DNA of 64,000 bases from Cherax quadricarinatus. Its lineage: Eukaryota; Arthropoda; Malacostraca; Decapoda; Parastacidae. The stretch lies in assembly GCF_038502225.1 (NCBI RefSeq), contig NC_091298.1, positions 46,116,318 through 46,180,317 on the forward strand, in the 5' to 3' direction. Shown piece after piece: positions 22,945 to 34,020 of the stretch. Under the pieces are notes generated by a model. That model made no database searches and was not told where the DNA came from. It saw nothing but the letters and a program-made list of their open reading frames with translations. The translations under genes were made by a program, and so were the position numbers. Position 1 is the stretch's first letter; each line of letters opens with the position of its first letter.

Positions 22945-23720
22945 ATTATTACGTAATACTACCCTATCTTACTACCACTCTTATTACTACTAATACTACC
23001 CTATCTTACTATCACTCTTATTACTACTAATACTACCCTATCTTACTACCACTCTTATTACTACTAATACTACCCTATCTTACTACCACTCTTATTACTA
23101 CTAATACTACCCTATCTTACTATCACTCTTATTACTAATAATACTACCCTATCTTACTACCACTCTTATTACTACTAATACTACCCTATCTTACTATCAC
23201 TCTTATTACTACTAATACTACCCTATCTTACTACCACTCTTACTACTACTAATACTACCCTATCTTACTACCACTCTTATTACTACTAATACTACCCTAT
23301 CTTACTACCACTTTTATTACTACTAATACTACCCTATCTTACTACCACTCTTATTACTACTAATACTACCCTATCTTACTATCACTCTTATTACTACTAA
23401 TACTACCCTATCTTACTATCACTCTTATTACTACTAATACTACCCTATCTTACTATCACTCTTATTACTACTAATACTACGCTATCTTACTACCACTCTT
23501 ATTACTACTAATACTACCCTATCTTACTATCACTCTTATTACTACTAATACTACCCTATCTTACTATCACTCTTATTACTACTAATACTACCCTATCTTA
23601 CTATCACTCTTATTACTACTAATACTACCCTATCTTACTATCACTCTTATTATTACTAATACTACCCTATCTTACTATCACTCTTATTACTACTAATAAT
23701 ACCCTATCTTACTACCACTC
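22945..23720. repeat. 37-bp minisatellite, about 21 units
   Basis: Core TACCCTATCTTACTAYCACT followed by CTTATTACTACTAATAC. Starts about 17 bp upstream, in transcript direction, of the acceptor of the exon at 22781-22927. Sequence content grades into the neighbouring 30-bp ACT/ATT/ACC array, suggesting a common origin. Confidence 0.95.
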
Positions 23721-26565
23721 TTATTACTACTAATACTACTATTACTGCTATTATTACCACTACCATCACTACTATTACTACTGCTACTACCACTACCATC
23801 ACTACTATTACTTCTGCCACTACCACTACCATTATTATTACTACTGCTACTACCACTACCATCACTACTATTACTACTGCCACTACCACTACCATCACTA
23901 CTATTACTACTGCCACTACCACTACCATCACTACTATTACTACTGCTACTACCACTACCATCACTACTATTACTACTGCCACTACCACTACCATCACTAC
24001 TATTACTACTGCTACTACCACTACCACTACCATCACTACTATTACTACTGCCACTACCACTACCATCACTACTATTACTACTGCTACTACCACTACCATC
24101 ACTACTATTACTACTGCCACTACCACTACCATCACTACTATTACTACTGCCACTACCACTACCATCACTACTATTACTACCACTACCATCACTACTATTA
24201 CTACTGCCACTACCACTACCATCACTACTATTACTACTGCTACTACCACTACCATCACTACTATTACTACTGCCACTACCACTACCATTACTACTGCCAC
24301 TACCACTACCATTACTACTATTACTACCACTACCATCACTACTATTACTACTGCCACTACCACTACCATCACTACTATTACTACTGCCACTATCATCACT
24401 GCTATTACTACCACTACCATCACTACTATTACTACCACTACTACTACCATCACTACTATTACTACCACTACTACTACCATCACTACTATTACTACCACTA
24501 CTACTACCATTACTACTATTACTACCACTACTACTACCATCACTACTATTACTACCACTACTACTACCATCACTACTATTACTACCACTACTACTACCAT
24601 CACTACTATTACTACCACTACTACTACCATCACTACTATTACTACCACTACTACTACCATCACTATTACTACCACTACTACTACCATCACTACTATTACT
24701 ACCACTACTACTACCATCACTACTATTACTACTGCCACTACTACACATACTACTATTACTACCACTACTACTACCATCACTACTATTACTACCACTACTA
24801 CTACCATCACTATTACTACCACTACTACTACCATCACTACTATTACTACCACTACTACTACCATCACTATTACTACCACTACTACTACCATCACTACTAT
24901 TACTACCACTACTATCACTACTATTACTACCACTACTACTACCATTACTACTATTACTACCACTACTACTACCATCACTACTATTACTACCACTACTACT
25001 ACCATCACTACTATTACTACCACTACTACTACCATCACTACTATTACTACCACTACTACTACCATCACTACTATTACTACCACTACTACTACCATCACTA
25101 CTATTACTACCACTACTACTACCATCACTACTATTACTACCACTACTACTACCATCACTATTACTACCACTACTACTACCATCACTACTATTACTACCAC
25201 TACTACTACCATCACTACTATTACTACCACTACTACTACCATCACTACTATTACTACCACTACTACTACCATCACTACTATTACTACCACTACTACTACC
25301 ATCACTACTATTACTACCACTACTACTACCATCACTACTATTACTACCACTACTACTACCATCACTACTATTACTACCACTACTACTACCATCACTACTA
25401 TTACTACCACTACTACTACCATCACTACTATTACTACCACTACTACTATCACTACTATTACTACCACTACTACTACCATCACTACTATTACTACCACTAC
25501 TACTACCATCACTACTATTACTACCACTACTACCATCACTATTACTACCACTACTACTACCATCACTATTACTACCACTACTACTACCATCACTACTATT
25601 ACTACCACTACTACTACCATCACTACTATTACTACCACTACTACTACCATCACTACTATTACTACTGTTACTACCACTACCATCACTACTATTACTACTG
25701 CTACTACCACTACCACTACCATCACTACTATTACTACTGTTACTACCACTACCATCACTACTATTACTACTGCTACTACCACTACCACTACCATCACTAA
25801 TATTACTACTGTTACTACCACTACTATCACTACTATTACTACTGCTACTACTCCTACCATCACTACTATTACTACTGCTACTACCACTACCATCACTATT
25901 ACTACTGTTACTACCACTACCATCACTACTATTACTACTGCTACTACCACTACCATCACTACTATTACTACTGCCACTACCACTATCATCACTACTATTA
26001 CTACTGCTACTACCACTACCATCACTACTATTACTACTGCTACTACCACTACCACTACCATCACTACTATTACTACTGTTACTACCACTACCATCACTAC
26101 TATTACTACTGTTACTACCACTACCATCACTACTATTACTACTGTTACTACCACTACCACTACCATCACTACTATTACTACTGCCACTACCACTACCATC
26201 ACTTCTATTACTACTACCACTACCATCACTACTATTACTACTATTACTACCACTACCATCACTACTATTACTACTGCTACTACCACTACCACTACCATCA
26301 CTACTATTACTACTGTTACTACCACTACTATCACTACTATTACTACTGCTACTACTCCTACCATCACTACTATTACTACTGCTACTACCATTACCATCAC
26401 TACTATTACTACTGCCACTACCATCACTACTATTACTACTGCTACTACCATCACTATTACTACTACCACTACCATCACTACTATTACTACTGCCACTACC
26501 ATCACTATTACTACTGCTACTACCACTACCCTCACTACTATTACTACTGCCACTATCACTACCAT
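23721..26565. repeat. 30-bp trinucleotide-based minisatellite, about 95 units
   Basis: Made of ACT, ATT, ACC, ATC and GCC/GCT triplets in a 30-bp unit such as CATCACTACTATTACTACCA followed by CTACTACTAC. Two flavours exist: outer parts carry ACTGCTACTACC or ACTGTTACTACC, the middle (about 24420-25650) is pure ACT/ATT/ACC. Because 30 is a multiple of 3 the minus strand shows long Val/Met/Ile and Ser/Asp/Gly frames; these are shadows. It fills most of the 4.3-kb intron between the two Ig2 exons. Confidence 0.95.
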
Positions 26566-26784
26566 CCCCACTAAATCTCTTCTGCTCTTTCTCCTTTCCT
26601 CTCCCCCTCTTCTTCGATCCCTCTCTGACCTTCCTTCCTTACCGCCTTGTGAGGTCAGGTGTGTGTAGACACAGACACCTGCCGTGGCACCTTGTGATAA
26701 TCATAGTTACCACTCTGTAATGACCTTATCTACCTCCCTCATCCAGGGTAACTGCCTTCCTTCACCACACTTCACTACCCCAGG
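26566..26784. other. Unique intronic sequence, Dscam intron
   Basis: About 220 bp of mixed sequence with a CT-rich left part (26575-26640). Checked on both strands for a further Ig exon; none seen. Confidence 0.5.
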
Positions 26785-26829
26785 AGAGAGAGCGAGGCAG
26801 GGTTAGTGCCTTCCTTCACTATCCCAGGT

Positions 26830-26893
<64 letters not shown>

Positions 26894-26906
26894 GAGAGAC
26901 AGACAG

Positions 26907-26965
<59 letters not shown>

Positions 26966-27022
26966 AGAGACAGAGAGAGCAGAGGGGAACAGAGAGACAG
27001 ACAGACAGACAGAGACAGAGAC

Positions 27023-27075
<53 letters not shown>

Positions 27076-27084
27076 GACAGAGAC

Positions 27085-27153
<69 letters not shown>

Positions 27154-27180
27154 AAAAAGAAAGAAAGAGAGAAAGAGGGA
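26785..27180. repeat. (GA)n purine tract with GACA interruptions
   Basis: About 350 bp of GA dinucleotides interrupted by ACAGACAGA blocks. Two blocks of CAGAGACAGAGACAGAGA (about 27011 and 27074) show internal duplication. On the Dscam transcript strand this is a (CU)n tract starting about 60 nt after the donor of the exon at 27238-27329. Confidence 0.96.
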
Positions 27181-27237
27181 GGGTGGGTAAGTCCCTTCAC
27201 CACACTTCACTGTGCTAGTAGGAATACGTATACTCAC

Positions 27238-27329
27238 CACTCTCTAGTCCTGGCTGTATAACGTAAGCATCATCTTGCACCCAGGCCACCACCTTGACAT
27301 ACTCCTTCACGTATGGTGGTATCCGGCAA
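27238..27329 (-). CDS. Dscam: Dscam-like exon, first half of Ig domain 2
   Basis: Internal exon of 92 bp. On the minus strand the acceptor is CACCTGTCTCTCCTCCACAG and the donor GAGAGTG|GTGAGTATAC. Its first base completes a codon, 30 codons follow, and one base is left for the next exon. It starts with the Ig2 strand-B cysteine and reads CRIPPYVKEYVKVVAW, including the strand-C tryptophan, then VQDDAYVIQPGLES. This is the classic Dscam Ig2 pattern (C.IPS.V..YV.V.SW). In fly Dscam1 this region lies in the variable exon 4 cluster, but only a single version is present within reach here. The exon coding the N-terminal strand of Ig2 was not found up to 64000, so it lies more than 36 kb upstream or was missed. 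The acceptor lies inside the adjacent 41-bp array. Confidence 0.86.
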
Positions 27330-28708
27330 CTGTGGAGGAGAGACAGGTGACAATGGCGAGACTACAAAAACTGTGAAGGAGAGACAGGTGATAATGGCGT
27401 GACTACAACAACTGTGGAGGAGAGACAGGTGACAATGGCGAGACTACAAAAACTGTGAAGGAGAGACAGGTGATAATGGCGTGACTACAACAACTGTGGA
27501 GGAGAGACAGGTGACAATGGCAGACACAAAAACTGTGAAGGAGAGACAGGTGATAATGGCGTGACGACAACAACTGTGGAGGAGAGACAGGTGACAATGG
27601 CGAGACTACAAAAACTGTGAAGGAGAGACAGGTGATAATGGCGTGACTACAACAACTGTGGAGGAGAGACAGGTGACAATGGCGAGACTACAAAAACTGT
27701 GAAGGAGAGACAGGTGATAATGGCGTGACTACAACAACTGTGGAGGAGAGACAGGTGACAATGGCGAGACTACAAAAACTGTGAAGGAGACAGGTGATAA
27801 TGGCGAGACTACAACAACTTTGAAGGAGAGAGAGGTGATAATGGCGAGACTACAAAAACTGTGAAGGAGAGAGAGGTGATAATGGCGAGACTACAAAAAC
27901 TGTGAAGGAGAGAGAGGTGATAATGGCGAGACTACAAAAACTGTGAAGGAGAGAGAGGTGATAATGGCGAGACTACAAAAACTGTGAAGGAGAGAGAGGT
28001 GATAATGGCGTGACTACAACAACTGTGGAGGAGAGACAGGTGACAATGGCGAGACTACAAAAACTGTGGAAGGAGAGAGGTGATAATGGCGTGACTACAA
28101 CAACTGTGGAGGAGAGACAGGTGACAATAGACTACAAAAACTGTGAAGGAGAGAGGTGAAAAGGGCGTGACTACAACAACTGTGGAGGAGAGACAGGTGA
28201 CAATGGCGAGACTACAAAAACTGTGAAGGAGAGAGAGGTGATAATGGCGTGACTACAACAACTGTGAAGGAGAGAGAGGTGATAATGGCGAGACTACAAC
28301 AACTGTGAAGGAGAGAGAGGTGATAATGGCGAGACTACAACAACTGTGAAGGAGAGACAGGTGACAATGGAGAGACTACAAAACTGTGGAAGGAGAGAGG
28401 TGATAATGGCGTGACTACAACAACTGTGGAGGAGAGACAGGTGACAATGGCTAAGACTACAAAAACTGTGGGAAGGAGAGAGGTGATAATGGCGTGACTA
28501 CAACAACTGTGGAGGAGAGACAGGTGACAATGGCGAGACTACAAAAACTGTGAAGGAGAGAGAGGTGATAATGGCGTGACTACAACAACTGTGGAGGAGA
28601 GACAGGTGACAATGGCGAGACTACAAAAACTGTGAAGGAGAGAGAGGTGATAATGGCGTGACTACAACAACTGTGAAGGAGAGAGAGGTGATAATGGCGT
28701 GACTACAA
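27322..28708. repeat. 41-bp minisatellite carrying the exon's acceptor, about 34 units
   Basis: Unit AACTGTGGAGGAGAGACAGG followed by TGACAATGGCGAGACTACAAA, alternating with a GTGAAGG / TGATAATGGCGTGAC form. Its first copy is the real 3' splice site of the Dscam exon at 27238-27329, including the first two exon bases. On the transcript strand every unit therefore has CTCTCCTYCACAG|TT preceded by a GTCAC/ATCAC branch-point-like string about 18 nt upstream of the AG. The array resumes at 32468 after a LINE insertion. Confidence 0.95.
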
Positions 28709-29078
28709 AGTTTATTCTCTATAAGGATTACAATGCTGAGTTTACAGAATTTGGTTATTGTGTGGTTTACATGTAGTTAAATAATGATTACAGAGTGTAC
28801 CACTAGAACACCTAGCATGGCTAGGCATTTCGGGCAGACTTAGTTTAATTCTTTATTTTAAAATATTACAAATTATGAGGTAAGTTGGTATTATGGCTAA
28901 GTGACTAAATACTAGTTTGTGAGTTTAGCAATGTGAATGCTTTTGTTTTGGCACAGTACATAGTTTCAGTATTGGAGTATCACAGGATTCATTATTTTTA
29001 GATTGAGATTAATATTTCTGTTTATGGTCAAATGGGTGAGTGAGTGTAAGTGTGAACCACCAGGTGGTATTCGTGTAG

Positions 29079-30430
29079 TTAGTTGACGGGGTGTATCAGG
29101 GAGATAAGATGTTTTCTAATGGTAGTTTTGAAGGTGATGAATGTGTCTGCAGTTCTAGAGTTCTCAGGTAGGGTGTTCCAGATTTTAGGGCCTTTGACAT
29201 ACATTGAATTTTTGTAAAGGTTTAGTCGGACACGGGGAATGTCGTAGAGATGTTTGTGTCTGGTGTTATGCCTGTGGGTTCTGTCACAACTATCAAGAAA
29301 GCGTTTTAGGTCAAGGTTGATATTGGAGTTTAAGGTCCTGTAGATGTAGATTGCACAGTAGTAAGTGTGGATGTACTGAACAGGGAGTAAGTTTAGATCT
29401 ATGAAGAGTGGGGGGTGTTGCCAGGATGGGATTTAGTGATTATTCTTACTGCAGCTTTTTGTTGGGTTATTATTGGCTTTAGGTGTGTTGCTGCAGTTGA
29501 TCCCCAAGCACAAATAGCATAGGTGAGGTATGGATAAATAAGTGAATGGTATAGTGTGAGAAGGGCATTTTGCGGCACGTAGTATCGTATCTTGGAGAGG
29601 ATCCCAACCGTTTTGGATACTTTTTTGGTTATGTGCTGGATATGGGTGCTGAAATTCAGGTTGTTGTCAAGGTATAGGCCTAGGAATTTGCCCTCATTAT
29701 GTCTGGTAATTAGAGTGTTGTCGATCTCAATGTTAATTTGTGCATCTCCTGCTCTGCTACCAAACATAATATAGTAGGTTTTGTCAGTGTTAAGCATAAG
29801 TTTATTGGCTGTCATCCAAGTCGATATTTTGATCAGCTCCTCGTTAACAATGGTGTTGAGGGTGGCAAGATTAGGGTGAGAGATGACATAAGTCGTGTTG
29901 GGATATGTTTGGAAGATCATTGATGTATATGAGGAAGAGCAGAGGACCAAGGACACTTCCCTGCGGAATTCCAGTATCAAGTGGCCGTGTTGTTGATGCT
30001 GTGTCTTTAATGGTGACATATTGATACCTATTAGTAAGGTAAGATTTGAAATAAGCAAGCACATGGCCTCTTATACCATAATGGTCAAGTTTGTGGAGTA
30101 GGATGTCGTGGTCTACTGTGTCAAAAGCTTTTCTTAGGTCAATAAAAATTCCTAGTGGATATTCCTTATTTTCCAATGCTGTGTAAAGCAGGTCTAGCAT
30201 TTTTATGATTGCATCATTAGTGCTTTTATTTTTCCCTGAATCCAAATTGGCAGGGGTTGAGTATGTTTTGTGTCGTTATAAATGAATATAGTCTCCTGTG
30301 CACGAGTTTCTCAAAGATTTTGGATAGCAATGGTAAGTTTGATATTGGCCTATAGTTGTTTCAGTCTGTAGGATCACCACCTTTATGTATTGGTGTAACC
30401 CTTGCCATCTTGAGTAGTTTCGGGAAGGTG
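29079..30430 (-). pseudogene. LINE reverse transcriptase, broken
   Basis: Recognisable blocks in order: ARVTPIHKGGDPTD, stop at 30361-30363, NYRPISNLPLLSKIFEKLV, a frameshift near 30240 at QFGFR/NKSTNDAI, GIFIDLRKAFDTVDHDILL (motif A with the catalytic Asp), GIPQGSVLGPLLFLIYINDL (motif B), then a break at about 29902. There the sequence jumps from INDLPNIS to TTYVISHPNL in another frame, so the segment that should hold the F/YADD catalytic box is deleted. The thumb region KLMLNTDKTYYIMFG, KFLGLYLDNNLNFSTHI and SLIYPYLTYAICAWGS follows. A further frameshift in a C-run at about 29410 precedes DLNLLPVQYIHTYY and a tail ending HPVN. Cannot be active. Confidence 0.9.
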
Positions 30431-30841
30431 CTAGTTTCTAGTGACTTGTTAAAAAGTAATGAAATAGCATGCCGAAAGGACATGGGCTGCTCGCTTATTA
30501 CAGTAATGGTGGGACATGAGACAGATTCCTGAGTTATTTTTAAGTGACTATAATCTCAGTGACTTCCAGGGCTCAGTTAAGGTGCAAGATAGAAGGAATT
30601 TGGGAAATTCCCATCTAGGTAGTCCCCGGCATGGGCATTGGTATGTGGGATTTTATTGGCGAGATTAGATCCTATGGTTGAGAAGAAGTCGTTTATCTTG
30701 TTAGCTGTGTCAGTGGGATGTAGTGGTGTTTCATTAGGTTTAGTTAGGACAATATTCTTGGTTTTTTTCAGTTTGTGGGTCCCTAGAATCTGAGAGAGTG
30801 TTTTCCAGGTCTTTTTTATATCTCCTCTTGTGTCTGTGAAT

Positions 30842-31312
30842 CTACTGGAGTAGTATAGTTGTTTGGCTTTTTTTTATTACTTTGGTGAGAACTGATGAAT
30901 AGTGTTTAAGAATATCTTTGTGTATTAAGCCCTGTCTATATTGCTTTTCATATTGGTGTTTCTTGTCAATGGATTTCAGAATAATGCTGGTTAGCCATGG
31001 GCAACCAAGCCGTTTGTTTGTGATCTGTTTCGTTTTTATAGGACAATGTTTGTTGTATAGTCTAAGTAATTTGTTAAGAAAAATGTCTGTCCAGTCATCA
31101 ATACCATTGGCCTTGGAGAATTCTGTAGGCCAGTCAACAGTCTCTAGGTCAGCTGTGAACTTCCTTATTGAGGCCTCATCATGGAGTCTAAATGAGACTT
31201 TGTTGTATTCAAGTGGTGGTTTACTAATGTTTGTCAGGAGGAAGGTAGGGTAGTGGTCTGTAGTGCTATCTGTGATTATCCCTGATTTAAGGGGGCTAGT
31301 ATATTGGTCCAT
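30842..31312 (-). pseudogene. LINE endonuclease-RT linker
   Basis: Open frame of 156 codons between the endonuclease and RT of the same element, with SFRLHDEASIRKFTADLETVDW, FLNKLLRLYNKHCPIKTKQI and CPWLTSIILKSIDKKHQYEK. This is the usual linker layout in Jockey/CR1-type LINEs (pairs with acidic helices, then a PW(L/M)T motif). It overlaps the endonuclease frame by 37 bases in another frame, so the original single ORF has an indel near 31290. Confidence 0.75.
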
Positions 31313-32007
31313 ATGTGGTCTATTATGGTTGCACTTATCTCAGTGAGCCTGGTTGGTTTAGTTATTGTTGGTATGAGAAGTGTGTTGTTCATATTGTTGA
31401 TGAAATCAGTTACAGGCTGATCATCTAGTAAGCCAAGGTTGATGTTGAAGTCTCCAGCTAAGAGAAGGTGGTGCTTATTCATTTGTCTGTTTGTTATTAG
31501 TGACTTTAATTTCTCACTGAAATTTGGGATGTTTGTGTAAAAGGTTATCCGGTAAATGGCACCGATTGTTATAGGTGTCTTAAGGTTTTTTACAGTAAAA
31601 TTAGCAAAAATGTATTCCCCATATTCATCACTAAAGCAAGTGGTGCTAATACAAGATAATTGGTTAGAGTAATAGATTGCAATACCACCCCCAACTTGGT
31701 TTGGTCTGCAGTTGTGAATTGCTGTGTATCCTGGTAGAGGGTAGATATCTATTGTGTCCTGCTTAAGCCAGGTCTCAGTAAGAATAATGCAGGAGAAGGG
31801 TGTCTTTAGTGCTTCAAGGAGTGCTAGGAGGTCATCATAGTGTTTGCTTAAGGACCTGATGTTGTAGTTAAGTACTGATAGACTTTTAGCATTGTTTAGG
31901 ATAGTGGTGGCTTGTGATGCTGTGTAATAAAGGCAGTTACTTTCCAATAGGTTTTGATTGTGTGTCAGATTATGGAGGTTTAGATCAGGGTCAACGTGAT
32001 CAATCAT
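31276..32007 (-). CDS. LINE apurinic-type endonuclease domain
   Basis: Open for 243 codons and the best-preserved part of the element. Motifs typical of the exonuclease III/APE-like endonuclease of non-LTR retrotransposons are visible: LNYNIRSLSKH near residue 45, TETWLKQDT near 77, GGGIAIYYSN near 106, GAIYRI near 148, the catalytic-type GDFNINLG near 185, TRLTEISATIIDHIWTN near 219. The S.SDH-type box reads ATIIDHIWTN. It would nick target DNA during target-primed reverse transcription; because the downstream RT is broken it is a remnant. Minus orientation, the same as the Dscam gene. Confidence 0.85.
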   Translation of the reverse strand: MIDHVDPDLNLHNLTHNQNLLESNCLYYTASQATTILNNAKSLSVLNYNIRSLSKHYDDLLALLEALKTPFSCIILTETWLKQDTIDIYPLPGYTAIHNCRPNQVGGGIAIYYSNQLSCISTTCFSDEYGEYIFANFTVKNLKTPITIGAIYRITFYTNIPNFSEKLKSLITNRQMNKHHLLLAGDFNINLGLLDDQPVTDFINNMNNTLLIPTITKPTRLTEISATIIDHIWTNILAPLNQG

Positions 32008-32039
32008 CTTCTAGGTTTAAATTATGGTTATTTATATCC

Positions 32040-32467
32040 TGAGTTGTGTGTTGAGTTCTAGTACTGATATCTGTAGTGGTGGGAAGTTTGGATAAGTATA
32101 TAGCTAGAGTATTTTGGTCATATAGAGTATAGTCACTGCTACACATAATGAAGTTGATGTTGTCTATGTGTTGTGCTGGAATGAACTAAAGTACAACTAG
32201 GTATAAACTAGTAATATAAAAATACAAATTAAAAATAGAACAAGACTCTCACTTGAATTGCACTAAGGTCTAATATAATGAGTTTTGTGGAGTCTATGTT
32301 TTGAGCTAGAATGAGCTATAGTACAACTAGGTTTAATCTAATAATATAAAGATACAAATTAAAAATAGCACCAGTCTCTCACTAGTAATTGCTCTATGGT
32401 CTAGTATAGTGAATTTGGTATTGACTATGTATTGAGCTAGAATGAGCTATAGTACAACTGAGTTTAA
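32040..32467 (-). repeat. 130-bp direct repeats at the LINE 5' end
   Basis: The string AGTACAACTAGGTNTAANCTA recurs at about 32191, 32321 and 32452 (spacing 130 and 131), each followed in plus orientation by AATATAAARATACAAATTAA and a CTCTCACT block. Repeated 5' UTR monomers that act as internal promoters are known in several LINE families, so that role is plausible but not shown here. Confidence 0.75.
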
Positions 32468-32586
32468 TCTAAGGAGAGAGAGGTGATAATGGCGTGACTA
32501 CAACAACTGTGAAGGAGAGACAGATGATAATGGCGCGACTACAACAACTGTGAAGGAGAGAGAGGTGATAATGGCGTGACTACAAC
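32468..32586. repeat. Right-hand remainder of the 41-bp array
   Basis: Three units matching the array at 27322-28708 (GGAGAGAGAGGTGATAATGG, then CGTGACTACAACAACTGTG), separated from it only by the LINE. This fixes the order of events: array first, LINE second. Confidence 0.93.
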
Positions 32587-32679
32587 AAGTTTACATACAG
32601 TATGAGTCACCTCAGTAAAGATACCATCATTTATTACAGATGTCAGTAAAGTATTTGGGCGAAATAAAGTGATTTACGA

Positions 32680-32800
32680 AAATGTTAATAACGCAATTGT
32701 TTACACCTCGGGGGAATGGTGAGGTTTAAACCACTAACAAACCAGTAGTAAAACAAGCAGGTCAGTGTTATCACTATACCAGGCTGGTTTAATAAAACTA
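32680..32800 (-). mobile_element. Possible tRNA-derived SINE head
   Basis: On the minus strand TGGTATAGTGATAACACTGACC resembles a tRNA A box / D-loop region (TRGYNNAGTGG-like), and about 50 bp downstream GTGGTTTAAACCTCACC resembles a degenerate B box (GGTTCRANNCC). Together they look like the 5' part of a tRNA-derived SINE. No cloverleaf is complete, so it is not called as a tRNA gene. Confidence 0.4.
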
Positions 32801-34020
32801 GCAGGTCAGTGTTATCACTATACCAGGCTGGTTTAATAAAACTAGCAGGTCAGTGTTATCACTATACCAGGCTGGTTTAATAAACCTAGCAGGTCAGTGT
32901 TATCACTATACCAGGCTGGTTTAATAAAACTAGCAGGTCAGTGTTATCACAATACCAGGCTGGTTTAATAAAACTAGCAGGTCAGTGTTATCACTACACC
33001 AGGCTGGTTTAATAAAACTAGCAGGTCAGTGTTATCACTATACCAGGCTGGTTTAATAAAACTAGCAGGTCAGTGTTATCACTACACCAGGCTGGTTTAA
33101 TAAACCTAGCAGGTCAGTGTTATCACTACACCAGGCTGGTTTAATAAAACTAGCAGGTCAGTGTTATCACAATACCAGGCTGGTTTAATAAAACAAGGTC
33201 AGTGCTATCACTATACCAGGCTGGTTTAATAAAACTAGCAGATCAGTGTTATCACTATACTAGGCTGGTTTAATAAAACTAGCAGGTCAGTGTTATCACT
33301 ACACCAGGCTGGTTTAATAAACCTAGCAGGTCAGTGTTATCACTACACCAGGATGGTTTAATAAAACTAGCAGGTCAGTGTTATCACTACACCAGGCTGG
33401 TTTAATAAGCCTAGCAGGTCAGTGTTATCACTATACTAGGCTGGTTTAATAAAACTAGCAGGTCAGTGTTATCACTACACCAGGCTGGTTTAATAAAACT
33501 AGCAGGTCAGTGTTATCACTATACTAGGCTGGTTTAATAAAACTAGCAGGTCAGTGTTATCACTATACCAGGCTGGTTTAATAAAACAAGGTCAGTGCTA
33601 TCACTATACCAGGCTGGTTCAATAAAACTAGCAGATCAGTGTTATCACTATACCAGGTTGGTTTAATAAAACAAGCGGGTCAGTGTTATCAGTAAACCAG
33701 GTTGGTTTAATAAAACAAGCGGGTCAGTGTTATCACTAAACCAGGCTGGTTTAATAAAACAAGCGGGTCAGTGTTATCACTACTAGGCTGGCTTAATAAA
33801 CTAGCAGGTCAGTGTTATCACTATACCAGGTTGGTTTAATAAAACAAGCGGGTCAGTGTTATCACTAAACCAGGCTGGTTTAATAAAACAAGCAGGTCAG
33901 TGTTATCACTATACTAGGCTGGCTTAATAAACTAGCAGGTCAGTGTTCTGACCACTAGACCAAGCTGGTTTAATAAACCTAGCAGGTCAGTGTTCTAGAT
34001 CAGGTTGGTTTAATAAACCT
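32745..34020. repeat. 44-bp minisatellite, SINE A-box derived, about 29 units
   Basis: Core GCAGGTCAGTGTTATCACTA followed by TACCAGGCTGGTTTAATAAAACTA. The minus strand of each unit contains the A-box-like string of the adjoining SINE head. Right-end units (33945-34020) read CTGACCACTAGACCAAGCTGG, closer to a tRNA D-arm (TGGTCTAGTGGTCAGAACAC on minus). Some units are shortened (AACAAGGTCAGTGCTATC). Confidence 0.93.

Larger units (their letters stand above)
28709..32467 (-). mobile_element. Dead Jockey-superfamily LINE inserted in the 41-bp array
   Basis: Non-LTR retrotransposon in minus orientation. From 5' to 3': about 130-bp direct repeats (32040-32467), an endonuclease region (31276-32007), a linker (30842-31312), reverse transcriptase (about 29880-30430) and a C-terminal region ending at a stop at 29079-29081, then a 3' UTR ending near AGAATAAAC at 28709. 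The 41-bp satellite continues on both sides, so the insertion postdates the array; the target duplication cannot be told from the satellite itself. No ORF1 is visible. Stops, frameshifts and loss of the catalytic box show it is inactive. Jockey or CR1-like by its GIPQGSVLGPLLFLIYINDL motif; clade not resolved. Confidence 0.9.

Noticed and set aside
23693..26571. Ser/Asp/Gly-rich and Val/Met/Ile-rich long frames
   Set aside because: Products of a trinucleotide-based 30-bp array inside a Dscam intron.
26805..27261. Arg/Glu-rich plus-strand proteins
   Set aside because: Translation of the (GA)n tract.
32745..34020. tRNA gene cluster
   Set aside because: Only the D-arm/A-box part is recognisable; no acceptor or anticodon stem can be formed.
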